Source: CAYQXJ01 sp964421565
GTDB lineage: Bacteria; Planctomycetota; Brocadiia; SM23-32
DNA length: 64,000 bases
Direction: 5' to 3'
Assembly (NCBI GenBank): GCA_964421565.1
Contig: CAYQXJ010000001.1
Location: forward strand, 248,001 to 312,000
Position numbers and translations under genes: made by a program
The notes under the pieces: generated by a model
Seen by the model: only the letters and a program-made list of their open reading frames with translations
Databases searched by the model: none
Told to the model about the DNA's origin: nothing
In this document: piece by piece, positions 40,172-48,671 of the stretch
Position numbering within the stretch: position 1 is the stretch's first letter
Layout of the letters: each line of letters opens with the position of its first letter

Positions 40172-41401
40172 TCAGGGCACGCCGGGCTCATCGGCCTGCG
40201 GCGGAAGCCGCAGGGGGACGCCGGGCGCCACCTCCTGCAGCGCGGCACCGGGGTAGTAGTGCCGGAGTATCTCCAGCCAGCCATGGCCCGCCTTCGCCTG
40301 TCCGAACGCCCCCCACTGGCAGAGGCCCACTCCGTGACCGTAGCCCTGCCCTGTGAATGTGAAGCCGCCCTCCGATGACGTCACGGTGAACCGCACGCTC
40401 TTGAGTCGAGAGCCCCCGACCGCAAGGCGAAAGGCATTCGCCGGTATGCGGACGCTGCCGTTGACCAGGACCTGGCGCGCGTAGCCGTCGACACCTTTGC
40501 CCAGTGGTTCCACAGAGGTCACGCCGTTCATCACGCCCCACTCGCTCAGGGCTTCGGACAGCTCCGAAGCGTCCATGTGGACCCTCCAGTCGTAATGGTG
40601 ACTTGGGCGGCACCAGGTGCATGGCACGCCCGTCAGGGGGCCGATCGGCTCTTCGTTAAACACCTTCGCTACCGACGCGGTGTGGCCTCCGCAGGTGCTG
40701 TGGAAGTAAGCGCTGAACAACTCCCCGTTGTAGGTCATTATGACTCCGCGCGTTAGCTCAACGGCGAGGTCAGTGTCACGGGTCTCAGCCCCGGCGCCTC
40801 GGTAAGCCATGTCCACGAGGTTCAAGTATCCGCGTTGGGCCACGGTGTAGTAAAGGTAGCTTCGCGCGGCGACTGCCTGTGCCATCAGAGCATTCAGAGG
40901 CCAGCGGGGGTACATCTCGCTGGGCAGCACGCCCCGCAGGTAGTCCTCGGGCTCGACGATATTGACAACGGAAAGCCGGCCGTCGTCCATCGCTCGCAGG
41001 GCCAGACGGCCGCGATAGGTGCGCTCCCCGATACGGAACACTTCGCCATCCGGGCGCAGCGACAGCGCTGACTCCGGCTGCGGCTCGCCGTTGATTGAGA
41101 CACGCCCCTGCACTTCGCCGATGTGCCAGGGCCCTTCCCCGACGATCAGGGCGTATTCCAGGTCGTCCATCAGGCCATATAGCGTTCCCCCGCCCGGTGT
41201 TGCCACTTCGATCTCGGTCTGCGATCTGTCCAGCAGGATTCTTACCGTCTCGGAAGCAACTACCGTGGGCGGGGCGGTCGGCAGGGCAGGAACTTCCGGC
41301 AGCCGACGGGGGGCAAGGCAACACGAGAACGTGAGCAGCACGGCGCCGAGGACCAGCACCAACAGCCCGGCCACGAAGGCCATCTTGTGGCCGCCCGGCA
41401 T
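40172..41401 (-). CDS. SpoIID/LytB-domain protein
   Basis: SpoIID-type proteins cut peptidoglycan glycan chains stripped of peptides. The 409-residue protein has an N-terminal hydrophobic anchor ('FVAGLLVLVLGAVLL') and a spacer. The SpoIID core follows: 'PEDYLRGVLPSEM' with the catalytic Glu, 'MAQAVAARSYLYYT', 'FHSTCGGHT' and the C-terminal 'GQGYGHGVGLCQWGA'. It lies 71 bp after queH in an operon with ruvAB. That order is familiar from Clostridia-like genomes and does not imply sporulation here. The ATG at 41401 has only a weak ribosome-binding site, and no better start is visible. Confidence 0.9.
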   Translation of the reverse strand: MPGGHKMAFVAGLLVLVLGAVLLTFSCCLAPRRLPEVPALPTAPPTVVASETVRILLDRSQTEIEVATPGGGTLYGLMDDLEYALIVGEGPWHIGEVQGRVSINGEPQPESALSLRPDGEVFRIGERTYRGRLALRAMDDGRLSVVNIVEPEDYLRGVLPSEMYPRWPLNALMAQAVAARSYLYYTVAQRGYLNLVDMAYRGAGAETRDTDLAVELTRGVIMTYNGELFSAYFHSTCGGHTASVAKVFNEEPIGPLTGVPCTWCRPSHHYDWRVHMDASELSEALSEWGVMNGVTSVEPLGKGVDGYARQVLVNGSVRIPANAFRLAVGGSRLKSVRFTVTSSEGGFTFTGQGYGHGVGLCQWGAFGQAKAGHGWLEILRHYYPGAALQEVAPGVPLRLPPQADEPGVP

Positions 41402-41472
41402 GCTCGCCAGACGCCCGGCGATCGAACTTCGCTCCGGACAGGTCTCTTTCGGCTGTGATTCGGTATTATCGG

Positions 41473-42066
41473 TCAGGGGTCTACCTCCCGGAGCGGCACC
41501 TGCGGTCCCGGCCCCCGGTAAACGTGCCTGTTGGTAGGAGCGAAGCGCTCCTGCTCACTGAAGATGCAGCCGCAGTAGCTCTGCAGGTAGAGCCGCATCT
41601 CCCGCGCGCGCTCGTGGCTTCGCTCTGCAGCCTTCCGCCAGTCGGCGTAGAGGAACTCGACACCTGCCGCCTCCGCAGCTTCTTCCCCCGTCAGTTTGAC
41701 CAGGGCATGGTCTTGTTGACGGCTGGCAAGCAGTGTCGTTGTGAATGCCTTGCAGCCGCGTTCGGCCGCGCGTTGTGCCGATTGGCGCAGTCGCAGTCGA
41801 TAGCACGAGGCGCATCGCCCGGTGCGCGCGCCTCTCCATGCGGCGTTTTCCATCCAGCAACGCAGTCCGTAGTCGCTGTCGCATTCCACCGGGATGGGCA
41901 GCCGTTCCTGCATAACCCGCACGGCCTTCAGGCGGCGTCTGAACTCGATAAGGGGATGGATGTTCGGGTTGTAGAAGTAGCCCGTCACCTCGTGTCCGGC
42001 GGCCTGCAGTCGGTGGAATGGCTCAATGGCACACGGGCCGCAACATATGTGGAGCAGAACGTTCAT
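41473..42066 (-). CDS. queH: Epoxyqueuosine reductase QueH
   Basis: QueH reduces epoxyqueuosine to queuosine in tRNA and is the alternative to QueG. The 197-residue protein (former DUF208) has the paired cysteines 'HICCGPC' near the N terminus, 'CASCYRLRL' in the middle and 'YCGC' near the C terminus, all of which bind iron and the Fe-S centre in the family. Other conserved blocks are 'GYFYNPNIHP' and 'FTTTLL'. It lies between ruvB and the SpoIID-like gene. No queA or tgt is in the window. Confidence 0.92.
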   Translation of the reverse strand: MNVLLHICCGPCAIEPFHRLQAAGHEVTGYFYNPNIHPLIEFRRRLKAVRVMQERLPIPVECDSDYGLRCWMENAAWRGARTGRCASCYRLRLRQSAQRAAERGCKAFTTTLLASRQQDHALVKLTGEEAAEAAGVEFLYADWRKAAERSHERAREMRLYLQSYCGCIFSEQERFAPTNRHVYRGPGPQVPLREVDP

Positions 42067-42106
42067 GGCATTCGGCGCAGCGAGTGCTTCGGCTCATGGT
42101 GATGCG

Positions 42107-43141
42107 TCACAGCAGAGGTTTCTGCCCCCCGTCAGCGGTCTCGTCATCCAGGTGACGCCCAATCACTGCGAGCCCCTCCTTGGTGATAACGCGCCCCCGA
42201 GCTGTTCGCTCCAGGAAACCGTGCCGGATCAGAAACGGCTCGTAGACGTCCTGTATGGTGTCGTCCTTCTCGCCGACCACGGCGGCGATCGTCTTCAGCC
42301 CGACAGCTCTTCCATCGTTGCGGGCCAGCGTCAGCAGGATGCGCCTATCCATGTCGCACAGGCCGTTCTGGTCCACTCCGAGCCGACGCAACCCTTCTGC
42401 GGCAATTCCCTCGTCGATGACGTTGCTGCCATGCGCCTGGGCGACGTCGCGTATGCGCCGAAGGAATCGGTTGGCGACACGGGGCGTGCCGCGGCAGCGG
42501 GCGGCGATCAGTCGAGCTGCCTCGGGCCTCAGCTCTACGCCGAGCACACCGGCGCTGTTGTGTACGATGGTTGCCAGTTCATTGTGGCTGTAGTAGTCGA
42601 GTCGTTCGAGTATCTGGAAACGGCTGCGCAGGGGCGCGGCGAGCAGCCCCTCGCGCGTAGTGGCGCCGATGAGGGTGAACGGCTGAAGGTCCATCTTGAT
42701 CGACCTGCCGTGTGGGCCCGGGTCGATGATGACAGAGATGAAGAAATCCTCCATGGCGCTGTAAAGGTACTCCTCGACGCGCACGTCGAGACGGTGTATC
42801 TCGTCGATGAACAGGATGTCGCAAGGGGCAAGGCTGGTCAGCAGGCCCACCAGGTCTCGGGGACGGCTGAGGGCGGGCCCGCTGGTGGTGCGGATCTCGA
42901 CGGCCATCTCATTGGCCAGGATGTATGCCAGCGTTGTCTTGCCCAGGCCGGGCGGACCGCTCAGCAGGATGTGGTCCAACGGCTCATCACGAGCTCTGGC
43001 GCCCGCAAGCCAGGTTCTCAGGTTGCCTACGATGTCTTCGCGGCCGACGAACTCGTCGAAGGTGCGAGGGCGCAGTGCGTTGTCGAGCGTCTTCTCGTCG
43101 CCCTGGGGGAAGCCGGAGTAGATGTCGAGTCCGTTGCTCAT
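42107..43141 (-). CDS. ruvB: Holliday junction branch-migration helicase RuvB
   Basis: RuvB is the hexameric AAA+ motor that, with RuvA, moves Holliday junctions. The 344-residue protein has 'LRPRTFDEFVGRE' at the N terminus, Walker A 'GPPGLGKTTLA', Walker B 'ILFIDEIHRL', sensor 1 'GATTREGLL' and the arginine finger in 'RSRFQI'. The C-terminal winged-helix domain follows ('PFLIRHGFLERTARGR', which includes the R-T-xx-GR signature). It follows ruvA by 17 bp; GGGGAGG precedes its ATG. Confidence 0.97.
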   Translation of the reverse strand: MSNGLDIYSGFPQGDEKTLDNALRPRTFDEFVGREDIVGNLRTWLAGARARDEPLDHILLSGPPGLGKTTLAYILANEMAVEIRTTSGPALSRPRDLVGLLTSLAPCDILFIDEIHRLDVRVEEYLYSAMEDFFISVIIDPGPHGRSIKMDLQPFTLIGATTREGLLAAPLRSRFQILERLDYYSHNELATIVHNSAGVLGVELRPEAARLIAARCRGTPRVANRFLRRIRDVAQAHGSNVIDEGIAAEGLRRLGVDQNGLCDMDRRILLTLARNDGRAVGLKTIAAVVGEKDDTIQDVYEPFLIRHGFLERTARGRVITKEGLAVIGRHLDDETADGGQKPLL

Positions 43142-43158
43142 GGCCTCCCCGGATCGGG

Positions 43159-43740
43159 CTACTTCGAGACGGCGGCGTTGAGCAGTTGCTCCCGGTCTAC
43201 GTCAGGCCCCAACTCCTCCAGGGCGGCCCGTACGGCTCGCTCCGCCTCCAGACGGCTCCAGCCGAGCTGCATCAGGCCGTCCACCACATCGCGCGCAGCC
43301 CTGCCGGCGGCGCTGCGTGCAGGCTCAACCGCGAGCCCGGCTATGGGTTCCTTCAGCTCCAGCACCATGCGCTGAGCCGTTTTTTTGCCGACGCCCTTGA
43401 TCATGTGCTGGAGGGTGTCCACTTCTTCGTCCAGGACTATACGTTTGAACTCAGCCACACTGCAACTGCCCAGGGCCCGCAGGGCGATCGTTGTGCTGAT
43501 GCCGCTGACGCCGAGCAACAGTCGGAAGAGATGACGTTCGTTCGACGAGCCGAAACCGAAGAGGCTGAGATCGTCTTCGCGGACTTCCAGGTGTGCCAGC
43601 AGCCGTACGCTCGCGCCAGTGCGGGGCAGGACGTCGAAGGTGGAGGCGGGAATGCTCAAGCGAAGGCCGAAACCGCCGACCTGGATGACGGCAACCTGCG
43701 GGGCCTTCTCCACCAGTTGACCCTCGACGTATTCGATCAT
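43159..43740 (-). CDS. ruvA: Holliday junction-binding protein RuvA
   Basis: RuvA binds the four-way junction and loads RuvB. The 193-residue protein has the N-terminal OB-fold ('VEGQLVEKAPQVAVIQVGGFG'), two helix-hairpin-helix motifs ('LLGVSGISTTIALRALG' and 'MIKGVGKKTAQRMVLELK') and the C-terminal RuvB-binding helical domain ('ARDVVDGLMQLGWSRLEAERAV'). All are cited in part. It starts 6 bp after the TPR-alphaCTD gene ends, so it is expressed with that regulator. No ruvC is in the window. Confidence 0.95.
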   Translation of the reverse strand: MIEYVEGQLVEKAPQVAVIQVGGFGLRLSIPASTFDVLPRTGASVRLLAHLEVREDDLSLFGFGSSNERHLFRLLLGVSGISTTIALRALGSCSVAEFKRIVLDEEVDTLQHMIKGVGKKTAQRMVLELKEPIAGLAVEPARSAAGRAARDVVDGLMQLGWSRLEAERAVRAALEELGPDVDREQLLNAAVSK

Positions 43741-43746
43741 TCGGCC

Positions 43747-44949
43747 TTACTCTTCCTCCAGCGACAGTCCGAGTTCGGCCAGCCTCTCCTTCACTTCCTG
43801 TATGCTGGTGGCACCGAAGTTCGGCACGGCAAGCAGGTCCTGTTCGCTCTGCTGGATCAGTTCGCCTACCGTTCGTATGCCCAGTTTCTGCATGCACTTG
43901 CGGGACCGAGTGGAGAGGTCCAGTTCCTCCACCGGCGTGTTGAGCGTTTGTTCTTCTTCAGGGGTTGGACCTGCCGCGGCCACCTGCGAGGCCTCCTGCG
44001 GCGTTGCGGCGCCGATGGCGGCCACTGCGCCGGGCTGAAGGGCTTCCTCAGGCGACGATGCCCCGGCCGGCAGGCTGAACAGCTCGTCCATGCGCCGCAG
44101 TCTCTTCGAGCGGCTCACGTCGATGTACATGGTCAGCGATGACTCGGCATCCTTCAGGTAGAGCTGGGCCTGCTTGTGCCTGGGGTCGATGGCGAGGACT
44201 CGTCTATAGCAGCGAATCGCCTCCTCATACTGGCCGTGGTCCTCATGCAGGAGGCCAAGGTTGATCAAGGCGCCGACGTGGCTGGGGCGCAGGGACACGC
44301 ATTTCTGGTACAGCTCGACTGCCCGCTCATCGTCGCCGTTGAGGTCGCAGTTGCGGGCCAGCCGGAACAGGCTCGGCGCATGCTCGGGCTCGGCGTCGAG
44401 GGCGCTCTCGTAATGCTGCATCGCGCTGGCGTAGTCGCCAGTGGCTTCGGCGATGAATCCCTTGCAGTAGGAGAGCAGGTGTTGTGCAGCGTCGGCTCGT
44501 TCCAGGCGCTTGGTTGCCTTTCGGGCTCCTTCCGCGTCCCGTAGTGTGCAGAATGCCTCGACCAGGAGCACGTCCGTCTTCTGGTCGGCATCATCGTGGC
44601 GGCCTTTCTCGAGCATGTCGATGGCGTCTGCCGGCCGATCGAGCTTCAGGTATGTTCTGCCCAGGAAATGGGCGGCGCGCTTGCGGGTCTTGACGGTCTC
44701 AAGGCGTTTCGCGGCCTTCTCGTAATCGCCGACTACGAAGTGAAGGACTCCGACGTTCTCGATCAGGTCGCGGTCGGCATCGTCTGCGGCTTCCTGCACC
44801 TGTTCCTCGAGTTGCGCAACGTAAGAATGTGCCTGATCGAAGGAGGAGAAACTGTCGTAGACCTGCTCGATGACTTGCTCGACGCTATCCCGGTCAACGG
44901 GCTCAGACAGCACGTCCCCTATCTTGGTCTTCGCAACGGGAGTTGCCAT
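43747..44949 (-). CDS. TPR protein with an RNA-polymerase alpha C-terminal domain
   Basis: The 400-residue soluble protein has an array of tetratricopeptide repeats (about 60-275). Typical helices are 'ADAIDMLEKGR', 'GDYASAMQHYESALDAEPEHA' (cited in part), 'RAVELYQKCVSLRP' and 'QYEEAIRCYRRVLAIDPRH'. An Ala/Pro/Glu-rich linker follows (about 300-330). The last 65 residues form an alpha-CTD: 'PVEELDLSTRSRKCMQKLGIRTVGELI' and 'NFGATSIQEVKERLAELGLSL' (cited in part), the helix pair that in RpoA contacts UP-element DNA and activators. Such TPR-alphaCTD fusions are known to me mainly from Planctomycetota. It leads the ruvAB-queH-spoIID operon. No strong ribosome-binding site precedes the ATG. Confidence 0.88.
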   Translation of the reverse strand: MATPVAKTKIGDVLSEPVDRDSVEQVIEQVYDSFSSFDQAHSYVAQLEEQVQEAADDADRDLIENVGVLHFVVGDYEKAAKRLETVKTRKRAAHFLGRTYLKLDRPADAIDMLEKGRHDDADQKTDVLLVEAFCTLRDAEGARKATKRLERADAAQHLLSYCKGFIAEATGDYASAMQHYESALDAEPEHAPSLFRLARNCDLNGDDERAVELYQKCVSLRPSHVGALINLGLLHEDHGQYEEAIRCYRRVLAIDPRHKQAQLYLKDAESSLTMYIDVSRSKRLRRMDELFSLPAGASSPEEALQPGAVAAIGAATPQEASQVAAAGPTPEEEQTLNTPVEELDLSTRSRKCMQKLGIRTVGELIQQSEQDLLAVPNFGATSIQEVKERLAELGLSLEEE

Positions 44950-45013
44950 AAGAGTTACCGCAGAATGAAGTTGGAACCAGAGCGGGCTTGAACACGCGTC
45001 GCAGTTGAGCGGT

Positions 45014-45029
45014 TACGACACGTGTCGTA
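45014..45029. promoter_or_regulatory. 16-bp perfect palindrome, putative operator
   Basis: TACGACACGTGTCGTA is fully self-complementary. It covers the expected transcription start of the TPR-alphaCTD promoter and lies about 15 bp upstream of the kdsA -35 box, so a bound dimer could affect both directions. Confidence 0.55.
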
Positions 45030-45057
45030 CGGTAGCAGAAAGTTTGACCAGTGTCAA
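45029..45057 (-). promoter_or_regulatory. Promoter for the TPR-alphaCTD/ruvAB operon
   Basis: On the minus strand: TTGACA (45057-45052), a 17-bp spacer and TACCGT (45034-45029). The -10 is weak. It diverges from the kdsA promoter; the two -35 boxes face each other within 14 bp. Confidence 0.5.
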
Positions 45058-45072
45058 GGTATCTGGTATCCT
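45044..45072 (+). promoter_or_regulatory. Promoter for kdsA-nadD
   Basis: TTGACC (45044-45049), a 17-bp spacer and TATCCT (45067-45072), about 70 bp before the kdsA GTG. Confidence 0.65.
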
Positions 45073-45141
45073 TGCTGCTCTCACCGTGGTCGCCGAGCGG
45101 GCGTTAGCCACCTGCTGCTCAGCTCAAGGAGGGATGGCGAG

Positions 45142-45969
45142 GTGCGGCAAGTGGAACTCACCGATTACATCCGGGTAGGGCAGGGGTGCGACCTGGTCCT
45201 CGTGGCCGGGCCGTGCGTCATTGAGAGCCGCCATCTCTGCCTGGAAGTGGCGGGGCGCCTGAAGGAGGTCTGCGCTTCTTTGGGCATCCCCTATGTTTTC
45301 AAGGCTTCCTTCGACAAAGCGAACCGCAGCAGCATCGTCTCCTTCCGCGGGGTGGGGCTGGAGAAAGGCCTCGACATACTGCAGCGCGTCCATGCTGAGG
45401 TCGACGTGCCGGTGCTTACTGACATTCACCTGCCCCAGCAGGCCGAGCCGACGGCGGCCGTTGTCGACATCCTTCAAATCCCGGCTTTTCTCTGTCGCCA
45501 GACGGATTTGCTCATTGCTGCCGCACGCACGGGGAAACCGGTCAATATCAAGAAGGGCCAGTTCATGGCGCCGGAGGACATGGAGTTGGCGGCCCAGAAG
45601 TGCACTTCGATGGGCAACTCCCGCGTTCTGCTGTGCGAGCGAGGCAGTTGCTTCGGCTACCACGAGCTGGTCGTTGATATGCGCTCCATCGTTCGCATGC
45701 GAGCGCTTGGTTACCCCGTCCTGTTCGATGCAACCCACGCCGTGCAACGGCCGGCCGCCGAGCGAACCCAGAGCGGCGGAGAGCCCCAGATGGCGCCCGC
45801 GCTCGCCGCTGCCGCCATAGCTGCCGGCGCGGATGGCCTGTTCATTGAGACTCACCCCAATCCGGAAGGTGCGCTTTCTGACAGCGCTACGATGCTGCCG
45901 CTTGACGCCATGGGTGACCTCCTGGAGCGTCTGAAGGCGATTGCTCAGGTCACGAGGAGTGTGGAATGA
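45142..45969 (+). CDS. kdsA: 3-deoxy-8-phosphooctulonate (KDO-8-phosphate) synthase
   Basis: KdsA joins phosphoenolpyruvate and arabinose-5-phosphate to form KDO-8-phosphate for the lipopolysaccharide core. The 275-residue protein has 'LVAGPCVIESR', 'FKASFDKANRSS', 'LTDIHLP', 'NIKKGQFMAPEDM', 'LLCERGSCFGYHELVVDMR' and 'DATHAVQ'. All match KdsA, including the early cysteine (AGPC) of the metal-dependent type. The start at GTG 45142 follows AAGGAGG by ten bases. It is translationally linked to nadD by an ATGA overlap. Confidence 0.95.
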   Translation: MRQVELTDYIRVGQGCDLVLVAGPCVIESRHLCLEVAGRLKEVCASLGIPYVFKASFDKANRSSIVSFRGVGLEKGLDILQRVHAEVDVPVLTDIHLPQQAEPTAAVVDILQIPAFLCRQTDLLIAAARTGKPVNIKKGQFMAPEDMELAAQKCTSMGNSRVLLCERGSCFGYHELVVDMRSIVRMRALGYPVLFDATHAVQRPAAERTQSGGEPQMAPALAAAAIAAGADGLFIETHPNPEGALSDSATMLPLDAMGDLLERLKAIAQVTRSVE

Positions 45970-46583
45970 CACGCCTGGGCGTATTCGGGGGCTCCTTTAA
46001 CCCCGTTCACGCGGCCCATCTGTTGCTGGCTGAGCGCGTCCGCGATGAACGGGCCCTGCAGAGGGTCGTTTTCATGCCTGCGGGCAATCCGCCGCACAAG
46101 CCGGCGAAACCCCTCGCGGCGGCCGACCACAGGTTGCGGATGCTCGAGTTGGCGCTGGAGGATAACCCGGCGTTCGAAGCCTCGGACCTTGAACTGCGCG
46201 GCGACGGCCCGTCGTACACCCTGAAGACTGTTCGCGTCTTGAAGTCCCGCAAGCCGCCCGACGCGGAGATGTTCCTGATCATGGGCAGCGATAGCGTTCT
46301 GGACCTGCCGAACTGGTGGCGCGCGGAAAGGCTGGCGCACGAAGTGGATATCATCGCGGTGGAACGGCCGGGCTGCTCCCTCGCGGAGGGGCTGGGTGAG
46401 CTGGCCAAGGAGTTCGGCGCGGAGTGGTGCGATCGGATCGAACAGATCAAGGTGGAAGCCCCGCTGCTCGACATCTCGGCTACCGAGATCAGAGAGCGGG
46501 TCCGCCAGGGGCGCTCGGTCCGCTACATGGTCTGCGAACCGGTCCGGCAGTACATCCTGCGCAACGGCCTTTACAGTGGCTGA
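45966..46583 (+). CDS. nadD: Nicotinate-nucleotide adenylyltransferase
   Basis: NadD converts nicotinate mononucleotide to deamido-NAD in NAD synthesis. The 205-residue protein has the nucleotidyltransferase start 'GVFGGSFNPVHAAHL' with the HxxH active-site motif, 'FMPAGNPPHKP', 'MGSDSVLDLPNW' and the C-terminal 'ISATEIRERVRQG', a variant of the ISSTxxR motif. Its ATG overlaps the kdsA stop codon. It converges on rsgA with 3 bp between stop codons. Confidence 0.94.
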   Translation: MTRLGVFGGSFNPVHAAHLLLAERVRDERALQRVVFMPAGNPPHKPAKPLAAADHRLRMLELALEDNPAFEASDLELRGDGPSYTLKTVRVLKSRKPPDAEMFLIMGSDSVLDLPNWWRAERLAHEVDIIAVERPGCSLAEGLGELAKEFGAEWCDRIEQIKVEAPLLDISATEIRERVRQGRSVRYMVCEPVRQYILRNGLYSG

Positions 46584-46586
46584 ATG

Positions 46587-47645
46587 TCAGCGCCCGTGTT
46601 CCTGTTCATCTTCATCCGGTGCGAGGGACTCAGCGGCTTCCCGCAGCCTGCGTTGACGCCTGCGCCGCCGGCTCGGCTCGCGCTGCTTACGCGAGACCTG
46701 CTCCTCGGGCCGCTCCACGTCGGTTGCGCGCGGCACGTCGACCTGCTCGGTGCTGGTTACGATGCGCACGTAGCTTTGGTAACGCTCCATCGGCACCTGC
46801 CCCCGCCGCACGGCTTCCTTCACAGCACATTGCGGCTCGTGCATGTGCACGCAGTCGGGCATCCGGCAGTCGGCGCTCAGTTCCCAGATCTGCGGGAAGA
46901 ACTGCGCCACGTCACGCTTGTCGATGTCCCAGAGCGTGAACTCCCTGATGCCGGGCGTGTCGACTACGTAGCCGCCAGTGTCGAGCTTCAGCAGCGAAGT
47001 GCCCGACGTGGTGTGGCGTCCCTTTGTTGTCACGGCGCCCGTGCGCAGTTCAAGCCCGGGCTGGAGTGCGTTCAGCAGCGTCGATTTGCCCACTCCGCTG
47101 TGGCCCGCGAGAACGTTGCTCTTGCCGCTCAGAACGCAACGCAGCTGCTCCAGGCCCTCTGCCGTGACGGCACTGGTGATCAGCACCTGGTATCCCATGT
47201 CACGGTAGTCTTGCGCGACCGGCGCGTAGTCGGCGGGTGATTGCGCTAAGTCCTTTTTATTTATGCAGATAACGGGGTCGAGGCCGCCCGACTCCCCGGC
47301 GATAATGTAGCGATCGATGATACCCCGCGTCAGGGGTGGTTTGCGGACGGATGCAACGATGACGAGCTGGTCGACGTTCGTGACGATGATCTGTTCGGTG
47401 TGCGGGTCGTAGGGCGCCCGGCGGCTCAGCTTCGTTGTGCGGGGCAGCACTTCTTCAATCACGCCCTCGCGGCCCTCTATGGGCGTGAACAGGACACGGT
47501 CGCCCACCGCAACCGGCTTGCTCTCGCCTGTGTCGCTCTCCCGCAGGCGCCCGCGGGCCTGGCATTCATACACGCGCTCCGCACCGTCAACGTCGCACAG
47601 AGCCCCGCGCAGCTTGGTGACCGTGCCCTCGAGCAGCTCAGACAT
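46587..47645 (-). CDS. rsgA: Ribosome small-subunit-dependent GTPase A
   Basis: RsgA is a GTPase checkpoint in 30S subunit maturation. The 352-residue protein has an N-terminal OB-fold ('AVGDRVLFTP'), then the circularly permuted GTPase: 'NKKD' (129-132), 'GHSGVGKST' (181-189) and 'DTPG' (229-232). The zinc site has Cys 260, 265, 273 and His 267 ('CRMPDCVHMHEPQC'). A basic and acidic C-terminal tail of about 50 residues ('SRRRRRQRRLREA') is longer than usual. The ATG at 47645 lies inside the end of holB (overlap of 8 bp), so the two are coupled. Confidence 0.95.
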   Translation of the reverse strand: MSELLEGTVTKLRGALCDVDGAERVYECQARGRLRESDTGESKPVAVGDRVLFTPIEGREGVIEEVLPRTTKLSRRAPYDPHTEQIIVTNVDQLVIVASVRKPPLTRGIIDRYIIAGESGGLDPVICINKKDLAQSPADYAPVAQDYRDMGYQVLITSAVTAEGLEQLRCVLSGKSNVLAGHSGVGKSTLLNALQPGLELRTGAVTTKGRHTTSGTSLLKLDTGGYVVDTPGIREFTLWDIDKRDVAQFFPQIWELSADCRMPDCVHMHEPQCAVKEAVRRGQVPMERYQSYVRIVTSTEQVDVPRATDVERPEEQVSRKQREPSRRRRRQRRLREAAESLAPDEDEQEHGR

Positions 47646-48663
47646 CGGCTCTCGCCCGTGCAAGTTGCGTGAACAGGTTGTCCAGCGTCAGCGTGCGGTT
47701 TGCATTGGATCCGATCCGCTCGATTGCCTCGATCGCTGCGTCGGCACAACGGAGGAATTGCTCGGGCGCATCGCCGCGGACAACACCCCGGACATGACCG
47801 GCCTCCGGCCGGTTTTCAGCGCCCCCCGTGTCCGCCGTTGCCACCGCGCGCAGCGCGAGGTCACGGTAGTAGAGCGCAACGCACTCCAGCAGGTCCTGCA
47901 ATCGGTCGCGCGCCTCGGTCGCGGAGCCGGCTCCTTCACCAGCCAGAGTGTTAAGCAGATCGCTGAGACGAAAGTTGTCTGCCAGTTGTAAATCAGCAAT
48001 TTCCGCTACGATCTTTTCGTTAAGCCGAAATATGTCACGCGCACGGAGCCTTTCGGCCTCGCCGGGAGAACCCCAGGCGAACCGAGACAGCCAACGCGCC
48101 TCGTCGGCGCCCACTCCATGCTCTCGTAGCCGCTCGGCCAGCCGGGCCGGCGGCAGGTTCCGGAAGCGCACCAGCCAGCAGCGGCTCAGCACCGTTTCCG
48201 GCAGTTCCCGCAGGCTCTGTGCCACCAGCACCAGATGGCATTCGGGCGGCGGTTCCTCCAGCGTCTTCAGGAAGCAGTTCGCCGCGTCCATGCTGAGGCG
48301 GTCGGCGTTGCGCACGACGAACACCTTCCGCCGCGAGAGCGAAGGCTTGAGCGACGCCTCGCGCTGCATCTGCCGCACGGTGTCGATGGAGATCATCTGG
48401 CGCCCTTGCGGCAGGCCGACCTCGCGGTAGTCGGGGTGTCGGCCATCGGACAGGGCGGCGCAACTGGCGCACGCCCCGCAGGCCTGCGCGCGCTGCGGCG
48501 GCTCGGCGCACAGCAGCACTCGCGCCAGCTCCCTGGCGGCTGTTACGCGACCGGTGCCCGGGCAGCCGGCGAACAGCAAGGCATGGGGGACCCTTCCGCT
48601 GCGCAGGCACGCCGTGAGTCGACGCGCGGCTGCGGCCTGCCCCGGCAGGGATTCAAAGCCCAT
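47638..48663 (-). CDS. holB: DNA polymerase III subunit delta'
   Basis: Delta' is the stationary part of the clamp loader. The 341-residue protein has an AAA+ N-terminal region with a degenerate Walker A ('GCPGTGRVTAA', Lys replaced by Arg), as expected for a subunit that does not hydrolyse ATP. A zinc module ('CGACASC') follows, then 'RNADRLSMDAANCFLKTLEEPP', cited in part, and 'LSRCWLVRF'. The C-terminal third is poorly conserved. It lies in the lipoylation run, 8 bp after the lipoyl-protein gene, and overlaps rsgA. Confidence 0.87.
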   Translation of the reverse strand: MGFESLPGQAAAARRLTACLRSGRVPHALLFAGCPGTGRVTAARELARVLLCAEPPQRAQACGACASCAALSDGRHPDYREVGLPQGRQMISIDTVRQMQREASLKPSLSRRKVFVVRNADRLSMDAANCFLKTLEEPPPECHLVLVAQSLRELPETVLSRCWLVRFRNLPPARLAERLREHGVGADEARWLSRFAWGSPGEAERLRARDIFRLNEKIVAEIADLQLADNFRLSDLLNTLAGEGAGSATEARDRLQDLLECVALYYRDLALRAVATADTGGAENRPEAGHVRGVVRGDAPEQFLRCADAAIEAIERIGSNANRTLTLDNLFTQLARARADV

Positions 48664-48671
48664 CTGCCCGC

